A stretch of DNA of 64,000 nucleotides. Source: Platynereis dumerilii (Eukaryota > Annelida > Polychaeta > Phyllodocida > Nereididae). The stretch covers positions 25,956,501-26,020,500 of the forward strand of contig JAPTHN010000011.1 in NCBI GenBank assembly GCA_026936325.1, written 5' to 3'. Each line of letters begins with the position of its first letter. Position 1 is the stretch's first letter. Below, piece after piece: positions 33,643 to 45,073 of the stretch. The notes beneath the pieces are model-generated. The model ran no database searches. It saw nothing but the letters and a program-made list of their open reading frames with translations, and was not told the DNA's origin. A program made the translations under genes and the position numbers.

Positions 33643-34125
33643 AGACAAACTGTAGCCAAGTTTTGTGACTTCAACTGAGCTGATCATTTTTGACTAACTT
33701 ATGTGACTTAGCTGATCATTTTCAACCAAAATGTATCAATTAAATAAATAATAAAAAAATAATGAAATGTTGTCTCATGTTGTAGCTAATGGTTGGAACT
33801 GGCACCAGTATGATGAGAGAAGTCACTGAATGAATCACTCATAACTGAGGTCACAAGTTGAAGTTACCCAATTACAATCTGACAGTTCAATGTGACTGAT
33901 ACGGCCTGCAGTGATGTCATTGATGTTCATAAACAGCTGAATGTAAATTCTTGTCATTCTTTTACTGAAATTGATTTGTAAAACTATTTAATTTCTAGTG
34001 ATTGTAAGGATGTTTGAAGCCATGCACAGCTAGAATGTTGCATTACAATAGGGACACTTTGGTTGAATTGGTGACTTTCTCAACTGGGCTGATTGACTTA
34101 GAAGTCAATTAGCCCTGATTGCAAT
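33643..34125. other. Intron sequence, no recognisable feature
   Basis: This is AT-rich sequence between a MITE and a truncated LINE, inside the long intron of the PAN-domain gene. No gene or repeat boundary was seen. Confidence 0.4.
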
Positions 34126-35694
34126 AAGCAGCTGATGACATCTAGGAATTGTCAACTTTTTTTCAAAGACATAATTGCAATTCTGGCCCTTATTGATAAC
34201 TTATATACAGACTGCAAAGAAGTTGTAAAATGGATGGGATGCCACAGCAGACCCTATGAAGTGAATCAAGGCGTTCGCCAGGGTGGAGTGTTGTCGACAA
34301 CATTGTATAAAGAATACATCAACCCCCTTCTGCTGGACCTGGAGAAGAGCAATGTTGGTCTCTCAATAGGAAGTGTCTACGTTGGATCTCCAACATGAGC
34401 AGATGATGTTCTACTCCTTTCTGATAGCAGCAGCCAGCTACAAGCAATGCTGAACGAAGCCTATGGATACTCACAAAGGAACAGCTACAAGTTGCATCCA
34501 AGTAAGAGTACAGTGACTCATCTGGTGGGAAACAAGGAGGCCCAGCCGTTGCAGCTTCATCTTGGGAATGACACTATCAGTACTATGGCATCATTCACAC
34601 ACCTTGGTATGGAGTGGAACCAAGGAAAACTGGCTCCGAACATTGAAGGAAAGATCTCCCTCGGAAGGCGTACAGCCTATCTACTCATTAGCTCATGCAT
34701 GCATGGCACAAACGGCCTCAATCCTGTCATCTCGTCGCACGTCATGACTACGCAGGTACTCCCACGCATGACCTCGAAGCGACCATTACCAGGGCAAGAG
34801 ACCTAGACCTTCTTAACAAGTCTTATAAAGCTCTCCTCCGACAGCACCAAGGTCTTCCAGAAAGAACAGCCACAGAAGCAATCTACCTGCTAGTAGGAAA
34901 ATTCACCGCGGAAATATATGTCAACTACAAGGCGCTGCTGCTGTCTGGTGCGATCTGCTGAAACGGTCCGAACGATCCACTCTATGACATTTGTAGAAGA
35001 CAACTATCTCAACCGTACACCTCTAACAGTTGGTTTGTCCACGTGAGACATCTAGCAATCACTTACGATATTGACATATTCAGCCCGCTTCATCACCATT
35101 GAACCAAGCAAGCCTGGAAGCGCCAAGTGAAGGAATCTGTCTTCGGAAGAGCACATGTCACACTTCTCGTGAATGCAACAAAAAGATCGACTCTTCAATG
35201 GTTGGACCTGGGACTGTGCAAACAGGGTGTCCCTACATACAGCCTCCCGGAATCGAGGAAAGCGGCTATCAGAGCAACAATTCTCACGGGCACCTACACA
35301 TTTCAAAAGACGCTCTACAGATATGGGAAGAGCAAGGACTACCTATGCAAAATCTGCGAGGAAGAAGATGAGGATGCGACCCATTTCCTGATCAGATGTC
35401 CGGCACTAGAAGAGCATAGACAAGAAACCATCCCAGAAATCAACAAGCTACTGAACAAGGGCGATGCACACAAACACAGCCCACAGGAGTGAGTGAAAGC
35501 TGTTCTGAATGGGGGAATAGGGGGGGTGCTCACAACGGACGAATTAATGCACTATGGATTTTAACAGACTCTGTAACAAACTCGTTTTTAACTTGCACAA
35601 GCATAGATACATTTTATTAACTACAAAGATTTTACCTCAGTAGAGGGTGGTTCCAAAAAGGGACGGACATACCTAAGAAGAAGAAGAAGAAGGA
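34126..35694 (+). pseudogene. 5'-truncated LINE, reverse transcriptase and 3' end
   Basis: Translated pieces show the second half of a LINE reverse transcriptase: the motif GVRQGGVLSTTLYKEYINP (about 34270), then YVGSPT, a TGA where Cys is usual, and the catalytic ADDVLLLS (about 34399). A HPSKSTVTHLV word follows. Further on a C-terminal CCHC finger (CKICEEEDEDATHFLIRC, about 35350-35403) is typical of I/Nimb-like ORF2 proteins. The element ends in a GAAGAAGAAG tail (35681-35694). At least one stop and a frameshift after LPRM break it. The 5' half, with the endonuclease, is absent. The family level is inferred from motifs. Confidence 0.8.
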
Positions 35695-35990
35695 CCAGTT
35701 GACACTTCAATGCCAATTATGGTAATCAGACATTGACACTTCAATGGCATCAGACACTTTCTGTTCAATGCCAATCAGAGGTTGATACAATGGGGAAGTA
35801 CTAACACCAATTAGGCCCTGTGGACCTCTGTTGAATGCATGGGAACTGTACAGCTTTGATTGACAATTATCATGCTATTTCGGCGGCGGCGATTGCCTGG
35901 TTTTTCGGCGGTTAAGTTGACAAGATGCAGCTAACTTTGACTAAATGGTTTTGTGGCTGGCTACGGCTAAATTTCACGGCGGTTCCGGGC

Positions 35991-36197
35991 TTTACAACTG
36001 GGTCAAGGCCTTACACTGGTCAAGTTTTAAAATTACAAGAGAGGGCAGCACCTGTCAATTACCTGACAAGAAAATCACAGGACTCGTGCAATTGAGAGTA
36101 CCAATGAACTGGAGAGTACTGGGCAGTGCTGATCTCTTTGGTAATTTTAAAACTTGATAGCCAAATGACCAATGTAAGGCCTTGACCCAGTTGTAAA
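35991..36197. mobile_element. MITE with TIR TTTACAACTGGGTCAAGGCC
   Basis: Left end tttacaactgggtcaaggcc and right end ggccttgacccagttgtaaa are exact inverses over 20 bases. The similarity then extends with gaps through tcaagttttaaaatta and its inverse. It is 207 bp long and noncoding. Confidence 0.75.
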
Positions 36198-36625
36198 CCA
36201 GTGACCCTGATTGAGGCCCATCACTATAGATAATGCAACTACCTTTGAAAATTCATGGATTTTATGGAACTACTGATGTGTCAGCTCCAACCAGTGTGCT
36301 AGATGGTGAGGGATGACTGCAAGGATCACGAAAAACTGCAGGTATTGTGGAAAAAATGGTTAAATCACTGTTAAATATAGTGGTCAATCCCTCAAGGCCT
36401 TATGTTTACATTCCTAGTTTCACACTCTTGATAATTATGTCCCATTGCAGGCCAATGTCTATCAGTGACTTCACTCGTGGGTAATCTGCCTTTGGTATAA
36501 CCAAAGAAATTTTTAATAGGCAGTTGTTTTGGGCAGTTGTACAGGTTAACCTGATTTCAAATATATAATATTTAACATAAAATCCTAATATTACTTAAAC
36601 TTCCTTCAAATTGTCATAATTTAAC

Positions 36626-36853
36626 CTTTTGTAGTGTTGCACTCAAAATGGCATCTTCGATGAAGCCTATTTTGTCAATGACGCTTACCACTGAAAAGGC
36701 AGTCCATGATGAATCAACATGAGCCGATCGGAAGAGTTGCGCGGATGTTGGATTAATTTTGTCATTTGTTTCATTGATTCCACCAGCTGTTCTCCACGTG
36801 GTAAGAACATTCACCCCACTTCCTTTGTGAACCCTTAACAACAGCTGCCAATC
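36626..36853 (-). CDS. Exon 2 of the secreted PAN-domain gene
   Basis: On the minus strand the acceptor tctaatttcag precedes GATTGGCAGC and the donor reads CAAAAG before GTTAAA. The exon is 228 bp, exactly 76 codons, phase 0 at both ends. It encodes DWQLLLRVHKGSGVNVLTTW, RTAGGINETNDKINPTSAQL, FRSAHVDSSWTAFSVV and ATLQK. It follows exon 1 (ending SSAITH) in frame. The LLRVHKGSGV...W pattern recalls a module I remember from uncharacterised extracellular proteins of marine deuterostomes. The N-linked sequon NET supports an extracellular place. Confidence 0.65.
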
Positions 36854-36913
36854 CTGAAATTAGAGATAAATCAAACTGAGTCCATGAGATTTTAGACAGG
36901 CAAATTATACGTA

Positions 36914-37075
36914 CACTCTAAAATATTTCAGACAAAATTGGATTTTTAGATTCAAAATGGTTTTTTGAAAAACCAAATTTAAAAATCCATGTTGGTTTTT
37001 TGCATTGAAATTTGGTTTTTCAAAAAACCATTTTGAATCTAAAAAACCAATTTTGTCCCGACATTTTTTAGAGTG
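36914..37075. mobile_element. TA-flanked MITE with long inverted repeats
   Basis: The ends CACTCTAAAA and TTTTTTAGAGTG are inverses, flanked by TA (36912-36913 and 37076-37077). Most of the 162 bases fold into one long stem (arms gacaaaattgg...ttcaaaatgg and its inverse). The TA duplication points to a Tc1/mariner-type parent. Confidence 0.85.
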
Positions 37076-38049
37076 TAGGCCTAAATCAATTATTATTTCA
37101 GTGGTACTGAGTAACTGCAAAGAATTACAGGTGCAACAGAAATTCACCAGAATGAATGTTCCTTATGAGGTCATATGCTCATTTACCAAGTATACTCTTT
37201 ATGACTTTTATAACCTGTACTGGCACACTCTAAACACAGGGTGGTCAGGATGACAACTCTAGAGTGGTAATTCCTGGTGACTAAACCAACAACTCCTTGA
37301 GTCAAAATTACTAAGAGGTTGTCAAAGTGACAAATATTGGATTAGTAAGCTGTACTACTCTGGTAAAGGAAACTACCAGATGGTGATCAAATTGACTACC
37401 TTTTGGACACTTACATAGAGGATGTAGTCATTTTGATTATGATAGAATTGTCAAAATGATTTTCCAGGAGGTCACTCCGGACAGGTCACTGAATAATTCA
37501 CAACATTCATTTGAAAAATTGGAAATTTTGAGTCAGCTCAAATGATTGAGTGTGTGTGTGTGTGTTTGCGTTTCACTCATCTACGGCACCATGAGCTATA
37601 TTGAGGCAGGCTAGAATTTTATGTTTTTGTCATTTTCCCTCATATTTTTTGTTATGTCTGCGTTTGATGCAAAAATTTAATAATGTTTTCTGCTTTTTGT
37701 GTAAGAAAGGAGCAATTTGCTATTCTAACTATTGGCACACTATTGTAACTATTGGCATACTTTGCCCAAAGGAGCAATTAGCTATTCTAACTATTGGCAA
37801 AATTTGCCCATCTCTAAATGCCTTTTGGGCCACTTGGAACATTAAAAAATAGTTAAATTGTGCCCATTCCTGCAATTATCATGCCCATTCCTGCAATTGT
37901 CATCACTCCAAGTCAGAATTTCTTCGTTTTGTTAATAATGTAACATTGGTGTGTATGTCCAAAGCATATATAATCACTCACAAATATCCACAAAAAGACT
38001 GTCATGGATTTTGGCTTAGTCTTTTGACTTTGACCAAAGAGCCTATGTT

Positions 38050-38345
38050 TTTAATATTACGCTCAATTTTCATTGGCTGTTTGATACTAGATTGGAATCT
38101 CATTGAATTCTCAGTGTGTCCAATGAGAATGCAGCTTAATATCCACTGGCCAATCATGGCTCTGCAGATATTAGCCTTGACTGTCATTGGCTAGGTTATT
38201 TGGCCGTATTCTCATTGGACAGGATATTAGGTGGCATTCTCATCGGACAAACTAACTTTAATGCCCCCTACTGTGGATATTTACGGTGGATTCTCACTGG
38301 TCAATATATTAGGGCGTATTCTCATTGGCCAGTTCACTATTATCC
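38050..38345. repeat. Cluster of ATTCTCATTGG-type words
   Basis: Variants of attctcattgg occur five or more times (around 38099, 38208, 38239, 38289, 38319), with the inverse ccaatgagaat near 38119. Each contains an inverted CCAAT core. This may be a decayed short tandem repeat. No gene start is evident here, so a promoter role is unlikely. Confidence 0.5.
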
Positions 38346-38391
38346 AATGTTTGATATTTGTCAAAATCCGCAATAATATAAAAGAGTTATT

Positions 38392-38443
38392 GTGAGTGAC
38401 TTGGGCATGTATCTAATTTTGGATACATGCCCATGTCACTCAC
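38392..38443. repeat. 22 bp hairpin with 8-base loop
   Basis: GTGAGTGACTTGGGCATGTA(TC) at 38392-38413 pairs with GATACATGCCCATGTCACTC(AC) at 38422-38443 with one mismatch. It lies in the intron between exons 1 and 2 of the PAN-domain gene. Confidence 0.75.
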
Positions 38444-38759
38444 ATTGAGATCTTTGGCAAAATCCACCATAGTTGGGAGTGAGCGATAATGAGTGATTTA
38501 GGCATGCGCCCAAAAGACCTATATTTTGCCAAAGCCGTCGCTGATATTTTGAAGGATGCGATGACTTTGCGAAAGTCATGCCAAAAGGAGACGTAATGCC
38601 CAAAGGCCCTACTGTTTTCCCATAGACCCTATAATTTGCCAAAAGACCCTATATTTTGCCCAAAGGCCTAATATCCATGCCCAATAGGCCTATTGGACAC
38701 AGTAGTGGATACTGGCGGTAACAAATATATTTTCACACAAGGGCAAATACCAAAAGCCT

Positions 38760-40780
38760 ACATCAATTTAGCATTTTGCCGCAAAGATACATGTAGGGTA
38801 CATTGAAATTGGACAGTTTCATTTTGAAATTTCACTTTTTTCTGAAAACTGGGACCAATGTCATAACTTACCCAAGAATTTGACTTATTTTTGTATTATT
38901 TTTTGTAGATTTATGTAGTATTCATAGTTGTCGACTTATTTCATTTTTCTGCTGACATGTGTATCTTTCTGATATTCAGAATGTCAAATAAAACTTTATA
39001 TCTGTTGCCACTGACCTTTCAACAAAACAGTGGACCAATCCATAAATGTCCATACATTTTTATTACCTGAACCCAACATCACTTACTAGCCTGATTCCAC
39101 AACCTTTTTGGACCAATCAAATTGATTTAAACAAGGCAAAACTACCTAATTTAATTGGTGCACATAAAAGATTCATGCATATTGAAGAAATACTAGCAAC
39201 TCCATATTTTAAGAGTAAACTTTGCTGACCTTTTTGTTCTCTTATTTCTATAGGTCCTGAACTGTCTAAAAGTTGACCGCTACTTGCTGCCACCTAGGGT
39301 GCAAAATTCGCGAGCTCCTGTGAGCGGTCAACAGAATTTCGATCTCTGGAAGAAACCAGGACAGTGTGGAAGAAACAGTTTCATCATTAAGTGATGGTCT
39401 AGTTTATTTCCCAAAACTCTGCAAGTGTCTAATCTGACTTCGGTTGGATTCAATTTTAAGCACACAGCTTGTAAATACCAAAATAAGTTGTAACTATTTT
39501 TTATCATGGAGGATGTATACATTGTAGCTCACATATATTGCCAGTATAGAGACGGCCACTTGTGGCATGGACAAGACATTTTGCTGAGTGTAACACGGCT
39601 TTTATGAAATTGTGAATTATATTGTTGTCCTAGTTGATAAATCTCCATCAAGTAACAGAATAAATACAATTGAGCATTTTTGATATCACAAGGCAAAAAC
39701 ATTGGCTTTGTATGGACTTGTGAATAAGTGAGAGTGCATTCTTTTTGGACCCTTTTCTGACCACAATTTAACATGCACTAAATGGCATAAGTAGACTGAA
39801 TACCATCAAACTTCTGATGAGTAAAATCATCCCTTTCACAGGCAAAGTGTATGCTAAGTTTCAAAACTTTGTCTTTTTGTCTCATGATTTCCAAACATTT
39901 TCATTCAAAGCAGTGGACTGGATATTTGCCACCAACCATGCTTTGTGAAAGTAGTTTGGTGTTGTGCGACCTGATCTGGTGATCTGTCCAAAACAGATCA
40001 AATTATTGTTGACCCAATTCGATTTTCCAGGGACTGTCAGCATTCTGCTGCCACTTGACAGTCCCGAACAGAGACAGGGTCGAAGCAGTAATGTTGGTCA
40101 AGGCTGTAGGCCGAGACCAATAAACCTGCTCAGGCCAATAAAACTCAATATCAGTCGATTGACTCGACTCAACTTGTTAAATTATTCACCACAATTTTCA
40201 GTTAAAACTTTACAAGGGCACAGAATGTTTTCTTTTTTTTAAGTAAAATATATTAACACTTTTTTTGTCTGTGGATTTTCTTTGGAAATTTAATTTTACT
40301 AAAATGTTTTTTAACCGAAGTTTTTTTTTCTTACAAAAAATTTTTTTTTGTTTTTTTGGAAATTTTTTTTTTTCTGCACAATTTTTTTCTGGAATCTCTT
40401 TTTTTTACCATTGGTGGTGGCGCTTCAATCGCTAAGCCCTGTCGTCTCCCTCTATGAGCGAAAAGATGAATGAACTAAAATTCTGTCAAAATCACTTTTG
40501 TGATGCTTGCCATGTTTTTTTCTCTGGAATAACTTTGAAACGAGTGTTCTAAAATATTTTTTCATATATATTTAAGTGTGTTCAATCACTATTTGGTATT
40601 TTTTCATCACTTTCCAAACAAGGCTGAGAAGGTAATGTCAGAAGTTTAAAGTGTAAAAAACAAGATGGCGATCAGCCCCTTTTTTTGAAAGCTTCATATC
40701 CACACTTTTTCTGTATGTACATGACTAGAGTGGGAAGGATCGCGAAGCGATCGCAATTTGCTCTCGCTTACCGCTCTATT
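38760..40780. other. Intron sequence with poly(T) tract, no gene
   Basis: No exon or bounded transposon was recognised. A T-rich low-complexity tract spans about 40208-40412. A GC-richer patch at 39960-40160 with inverted words (gggactgtcag and ctgacagtccc-like) may be an old repeat. Confidence 0.4.
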
Positions 40781-40818
40781 AATTATTTCACTACATTTAG
40801 AGATTTATCAACACTTAC

Positions 40819-41133
40819 ATGAGTAATTGCTGAAGAGTAGTTGGGGTCACTTTCAGGTTGCAGTGAAGAGAGATGCTCCATCTTGTAACAGAAACATTGT
40901 CCATCAGATGACCTGTAGGTCACTCCCACTGCTCCCAACGGGGTACATCTCATGACGCACTGAAGCTTACTGACAGCAGAGATGGGAGAAACTAACACAT
41001 TTGCACGAACATTGAATTTCTGAAGATCACGATCAGAATAAAATTTACTTTCCAGCGGTGAAGTGTGTCCAGATAAAAAAACACTATATATCACATTGAT
41101 TGTTAAGAAAGCATTCAAATGTCCAAAAGCCAT
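40819..41133 (-). CDS. Exon 1 of a secreted PAN/apple-domain protein gene
   Basis: The ATG at 41133 begins MAFGHLNAFLTINVIYSVFL, a good signal peptide; the frame is open upstream to an ATG at 41202, but that start would bury the signal. The mature part has YSDRDLQKFNVRANVLVSP, then SKLQCVMRCTPLGAVGVTY and GQCFCYKMEHLSSL, with the Cys pattern CxxxC...CxC of PAN/apple domains, which bind proteins or sugars outside the cell. The exon ends SSAITH at the strong donor GTAAGTG, phase 0. In-frame partners lie at 36853, 23749 and 22141. I infer one gene of at least 19 kb whose introns carry transposons. Confidence 0.7.
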
Positions 41134-41837
41134 CCTTGTATGAGCCGTCAACACCAGTGAACAGAGAGAACTTAACTGCCGGTGGCCAAAACAATAAGCC
41201 AAAGTTGGTATTGATCACTCAGCGACACCAACTCATAGGCTAATTGCTAATTGGTCTGAAGTCATCTGTCTTGACACATTAGGCAAAACATATTTTGTCA
41301 ACAAACACTTTCATGAAAAAAGTTACAGCCATAAAACAATTGACGTAACTGAATGCACACCTCAGCTCAGTGAGCAAAAGGTGAAACAATGTGATTAAAG
41401 GAATAACAAGGCGGGTGACAGTTCAAAACGCAATTTTCCACAGATTTGTTCTCCTTTGCTGCCTTTGTTCAAAAGCTTTTGCAGATGACCGGGCATATTT
41501 TTGTCATAACTACAACCTAATTTGTTTCGGCGACTGAAACAATTGACAACACTCAACCCGTGTATATGAGAGTCACCCTCCTGAACAATTCTGATAATAT
41601 CATACAAAGCATTAACATGTGTGATTAATTTGAAGGATTCACTCAAACATGGCCAAACAATTGCTTCCATGCTCAAAATAAGGGTTGGGGGGGGTACAAA
41701 GCCACAGCCCATGTTTCTTGCAATTTTTTTTTCTGAACATTAAGGAGATAAACCTGAGGAGTAGTCTTCGTTATTGAACAGAATGTATACTTTGGCATGT
41801 ATGTATAAATAGTCAGCCAACATAAAATAAAACATGC

Positions 41838-41980
41838 AAAAATGGCACCAAAACTTTGCAAAAATGTGATAAACAAATTGCAAATGAGCTCATTTCACAC
41901 TCTCAGCAGTACCCAAGAGTTCTGCCATACCACTTGTAGATGCTGAGCAATCAGGTCTAACATCAGTTTGCATGTGGACG
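41838..41980 (+). repeat. Partial copy of the CATCCAGCATGCG MITE
   Basis: It shares ordered words with 33495-33642: gcaccaaaac, gcgaaaatgtgacaaac-like, gagctcat, gatgctgagcaatcagg and catcagtttgcatg. The left end is missing or diverged. Confidence 0.55.
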
Positions 41981-41989
41981 GGACAGGGG

Positions 41990-42260
41990 ATCAGCGGTGT
42001 AGCGGTTAGCATGCTGGACTGCTGCGCCGGCGGCCCAGGTTCAACTCCCGACCGCTGCTGAGTTCCCAACTGACAGTTCAGTACTGGGTAATTGCTTAAT
42101 TGGGTACTGTTGCCAGCAGGACAAGCCTAGTCTGGATGTCGGGGAGGTAAATGACACGTGCCGTGGGCTCAACTGGTAATAAGTTGTTCCATCCACTCCA
42201 GGTGGGGTCTTTCGTTGGCTACCCATGTTAAATAAGAACACCTTTACCTTTACCTTTATG
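41990..42260 (+). mobile_element. tRNA-derived SINE, third family
   Basis: The head reads gatcagcggtgtagcggtta, a pol III A box, then gcatgctggactgctgcg and the B box ggttcaactccc. The body runs to a CTTTAC repeat tail (about 42238-42257). No target duplication could be assigned. Confidence 0.7.
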
Positions 42261-42626
42261 TTATTTGGAGTTGGTGTAGAGCAATGGGTCCTAAAATCAT
42301 GACCCAAAGAATAAATGTAAAAGAGTACTTTCACTTCCTTTTCGACTGACAGTGTAAAATTGGCTATTATAGTAGATGCAAAAATACCCAATAATGAGAG
42401 TTTTCTTGATTTATAAACAACACCGTCTGCTACATTGTGAATAACTATCAATTGACTCTGACCTTTCTAATTGGGCGCACACACCTGCGTCTCTATAATC
42501 TCAATTCATAGCTACTGCACTTGCATTAACCGTGTGTGTGTGTGTGTTTGTGTTTTACGTCTCATCAGCACCTGATTGGGCTATTTAGAGACATACTTGG
42601 TTTGTGGTCATGTTGAGTTAGTCATC

Positions 42627-43578
42627 TCATCTTGGTTGGTGGCATCGAGATCTTTGAGGTGTCACGTTGACAGGTACATCTGCAATAATTTTCAATTCAA
42701 GAAGTTTCCTTGCCTGAGTGGCATTAATGGCTTGAACCAATAAATTACCGTCAGGCTGTCGATCGACTGAGTGTGGTTTTCCAAATTTCTTCAGCATTGT
42801 TGTGTAGCTAACAAATGGTGATACATCCTTCAGTCTTCCATCTTTGGACTTGATGTGAAATTTGAGACCAGTAGGGAGTTCTTTTTTGCTGTTGGTGAGT
42901 GTTGTTTTACTCTTGTCTTTGTGAGGTAGCAATCTGATTGTTGAGCTTGTTTGTTTTGTTGTCTTGGGTGGTGTCTTGTTATCTGGAGTAACATCTTTTT
43001 CCTTTGGTAGGTTGAGGGACTTCTCAGTCCCTTGGGTAACAGAAGAGAAAATTTGACGTTGTTGGATGATCTTCTTCGGTGATTCAGGGGAGTTCACAGG
43101 TTCTTCCTTGCTTGGCCGGTCTGGTGGTCGAGGCGGTGAAAGTGTTTTCATTAAGACATCTGTAAAGAGGTTCCTGTCTAGATGAATCTTCCTCTGTGGT
43201 GATGAATTTAGAGCTGGTCTTGGGTAATCTGCTTCTAGGCAAGGTTTGTCCGGGTCCTGTTCTACAAGGTGTCTGGCTTCGGGAAAGGATAGTTGTCTTT
43301 CAGTTCGTAGTTGTAGAATTTCTTTTTCCTTCTTGAAGACTTTGCAATTGTGGCTAAAGGCAGGATGGTTCCCTGAACAGTTGACACAATGTGAAAGTTT
43401 AAAGCAAGGTTTATCGTGTGTGTGTGCATGACCATGGTCACCACAATTGGCACAAATTGTTGGCCTGATGCATGTACGACTAAAATGGCCATACATTTGG
43501 CAGTTGAAACAGCGTTTTGGATGAGGAAAGTATGGAGAGACTCTGCACCATTCAAAGGCTACAGGTACTTTCTTTGGT
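42627..43578 (-). pseudogene. ORF1 of half-LINE G/H, C-terminal part
   Basis: It resumes at PKKVPVAFEWCRVSPYFPHP after the inserted element. It has three zinc knuckles (CFNCQMYGHFSRTC, CANCGDHGHAHTHDKPC, CVNCSGNHPAFSHNC), then LSFPEARHLVEQD and a Lys/Ser-rich linker. Unlike copy E it ends with a second RRM-like start (SPFVSYTTMLKKFGKPHSVD, then DGNLLVQAINATQARKLLEL), which resembles the N-terminal domain of copy A (SPFAIYKTILQEVGEP). The frame is otherwise open to the stop at 42627. The insertion disrupts it, so it cannot make the full protein. Confidence 0.8.
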
Positions 43579-45069
43579 GGCTTGTAGCACGGGAACCTGT
43601 ACACTCACTTTCGGTTTGCTTCTAGAGCTTATATGTTTTTGAATATTTATTCTTAATTGTTGCAACTTGCATAAGGTGATAGCTTGTTTTTAAACGGACA
43701 ATTTGATATATACTTTGTAAAGGGTCCCATTGTTTTGTGGATCCCACAAGGCAATTTTAGAGTAAAAAAACAGGGAAATTTAGCATTTTATAGGGACACG
43801 CCGCTGAAAGGGGGTCACAGAAGTGAGAGGAAAATAATTCTAAGCAGTACCAGCTACTTGGAAACACTCACAATACAACAGAAATACATGTCAGTCCATG
43901 AGGAAAAGCAATAATGAAGCAGCTGCATATATTTGGTGCCAAATTTTCTTACTGTTTATTCTTTCATTGATTACATCAATAAAAAATTTTTTGAATCACC
44001 TGTGATATGTATGTTACCAGATCAAAATAGGTTGTATGTCAGGAAGTTTGCATGTTGTTTTAAGATAGCCATGTTGTGTACAGCAGAATTATATCACAAG
44101 TACACCTATCCACTTGGGAGATCACTCCATCACCATAGCCTTTCTTGACTGCCGCCAAATGTGAGAGAGTACGGTAATTTAATTTATGGCTGCGAACAAC
44201 ACCCATAAAGCTGCTTCTTGAAAGTTTTTTCAATACAACTTATCATATATTTTATGATTAAAATTTGTGTGCAACATGGTCAACCTACAGCATCAGGACT
44301 TCCAACGGTGGACAATAATGCGGTGTGAGAGTGTACGGTACATTCTTGTATGTCACAAAATTCGCGACAGCAGAGACATACCAATGGTTCAAGGCAGCTG
44401 TTTATGGTATGTTAGTAGTTGTACTACCTGGGCATATTTTGAGCCTATGTACTTAACTGGTTCTTTGAAAGTATTTAATAAAACGTCCAATACTGATACA
44501 CAAAAAAATACGTCACGTTTTTCGTACGTCCCGCTCTCTTTCTTTTTCTAATTGACAGAAACAGTTTTGAATCATGTCAAGAGGTAGTGTATACTGTAGT
44601 CTGGAACATACAATAGGGTATTACTTTGAAAAGTTCAAGCGTTAGCTAAAGTTTTCAAAAAGCTCTTTCAATGTTTCTGTCAAAATACGTCACGTTTTTC
44701 GTACGTCCCATTTTCAGGCATCGCATATTTGGCCAAATATGGAAACCTGCTTTGGAGAATTACTAATTTTGGGGAAGTAGACATAGCCACAAGGCCAAGC
44801 ACTGGTAATAAAAGCATTTTTGTATTGCAGGCCTGAAGTAAAGCCCATGTCATGAGTGGGTCGATTGCAGAAAATGCCCCATGTTATTGTGCTTCACAAT
44901 GGGAGTAGATACGTATCTCATCACATAGGAGGTATTAAGCTCTGAAATTTCTCTGGTTCGTGCCTGGGATGATCCCCTTTGAAATGGTGTTTAACGTTGA
45001 ATATTACAGGACACTTTATTTTCCACCCTGTGGTGGCCAGAATCTGTACGCTTTCCCATGCTACAAGCC
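43579..45069. mobile_element. 1.49 kb non-autonomous DNA transposon with 4 bp TSD
   Basis: The ends are GGCTTGTAGCACGGGAACCT and the inverse of GGCTTGTAGCATGGGAAAGC, about 25 bp long with few differences. The 4 bp duplication TGGT (43575-43578, 45070-45073) can be proved, because the uninterrupted target is known from copy D (gattaccaaag). Inside lies a 26 bp direct repeat (44507-44532 and 44684-44709, AATACGTCACGTTTTTCGTA then CGTCCC). Short open frames (43684-43914, 43933-44148) look random. Sola and Chapaev families have 4 bp duplications; I cannot assign this one. Confidence 0.85.
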
Positions 45070-45073
45070 TGGT

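Noticed and set aside
43684-44148. A transposase in the 1.49 kb element
   Set aside because: Both frames are short and show no catalytic motif.
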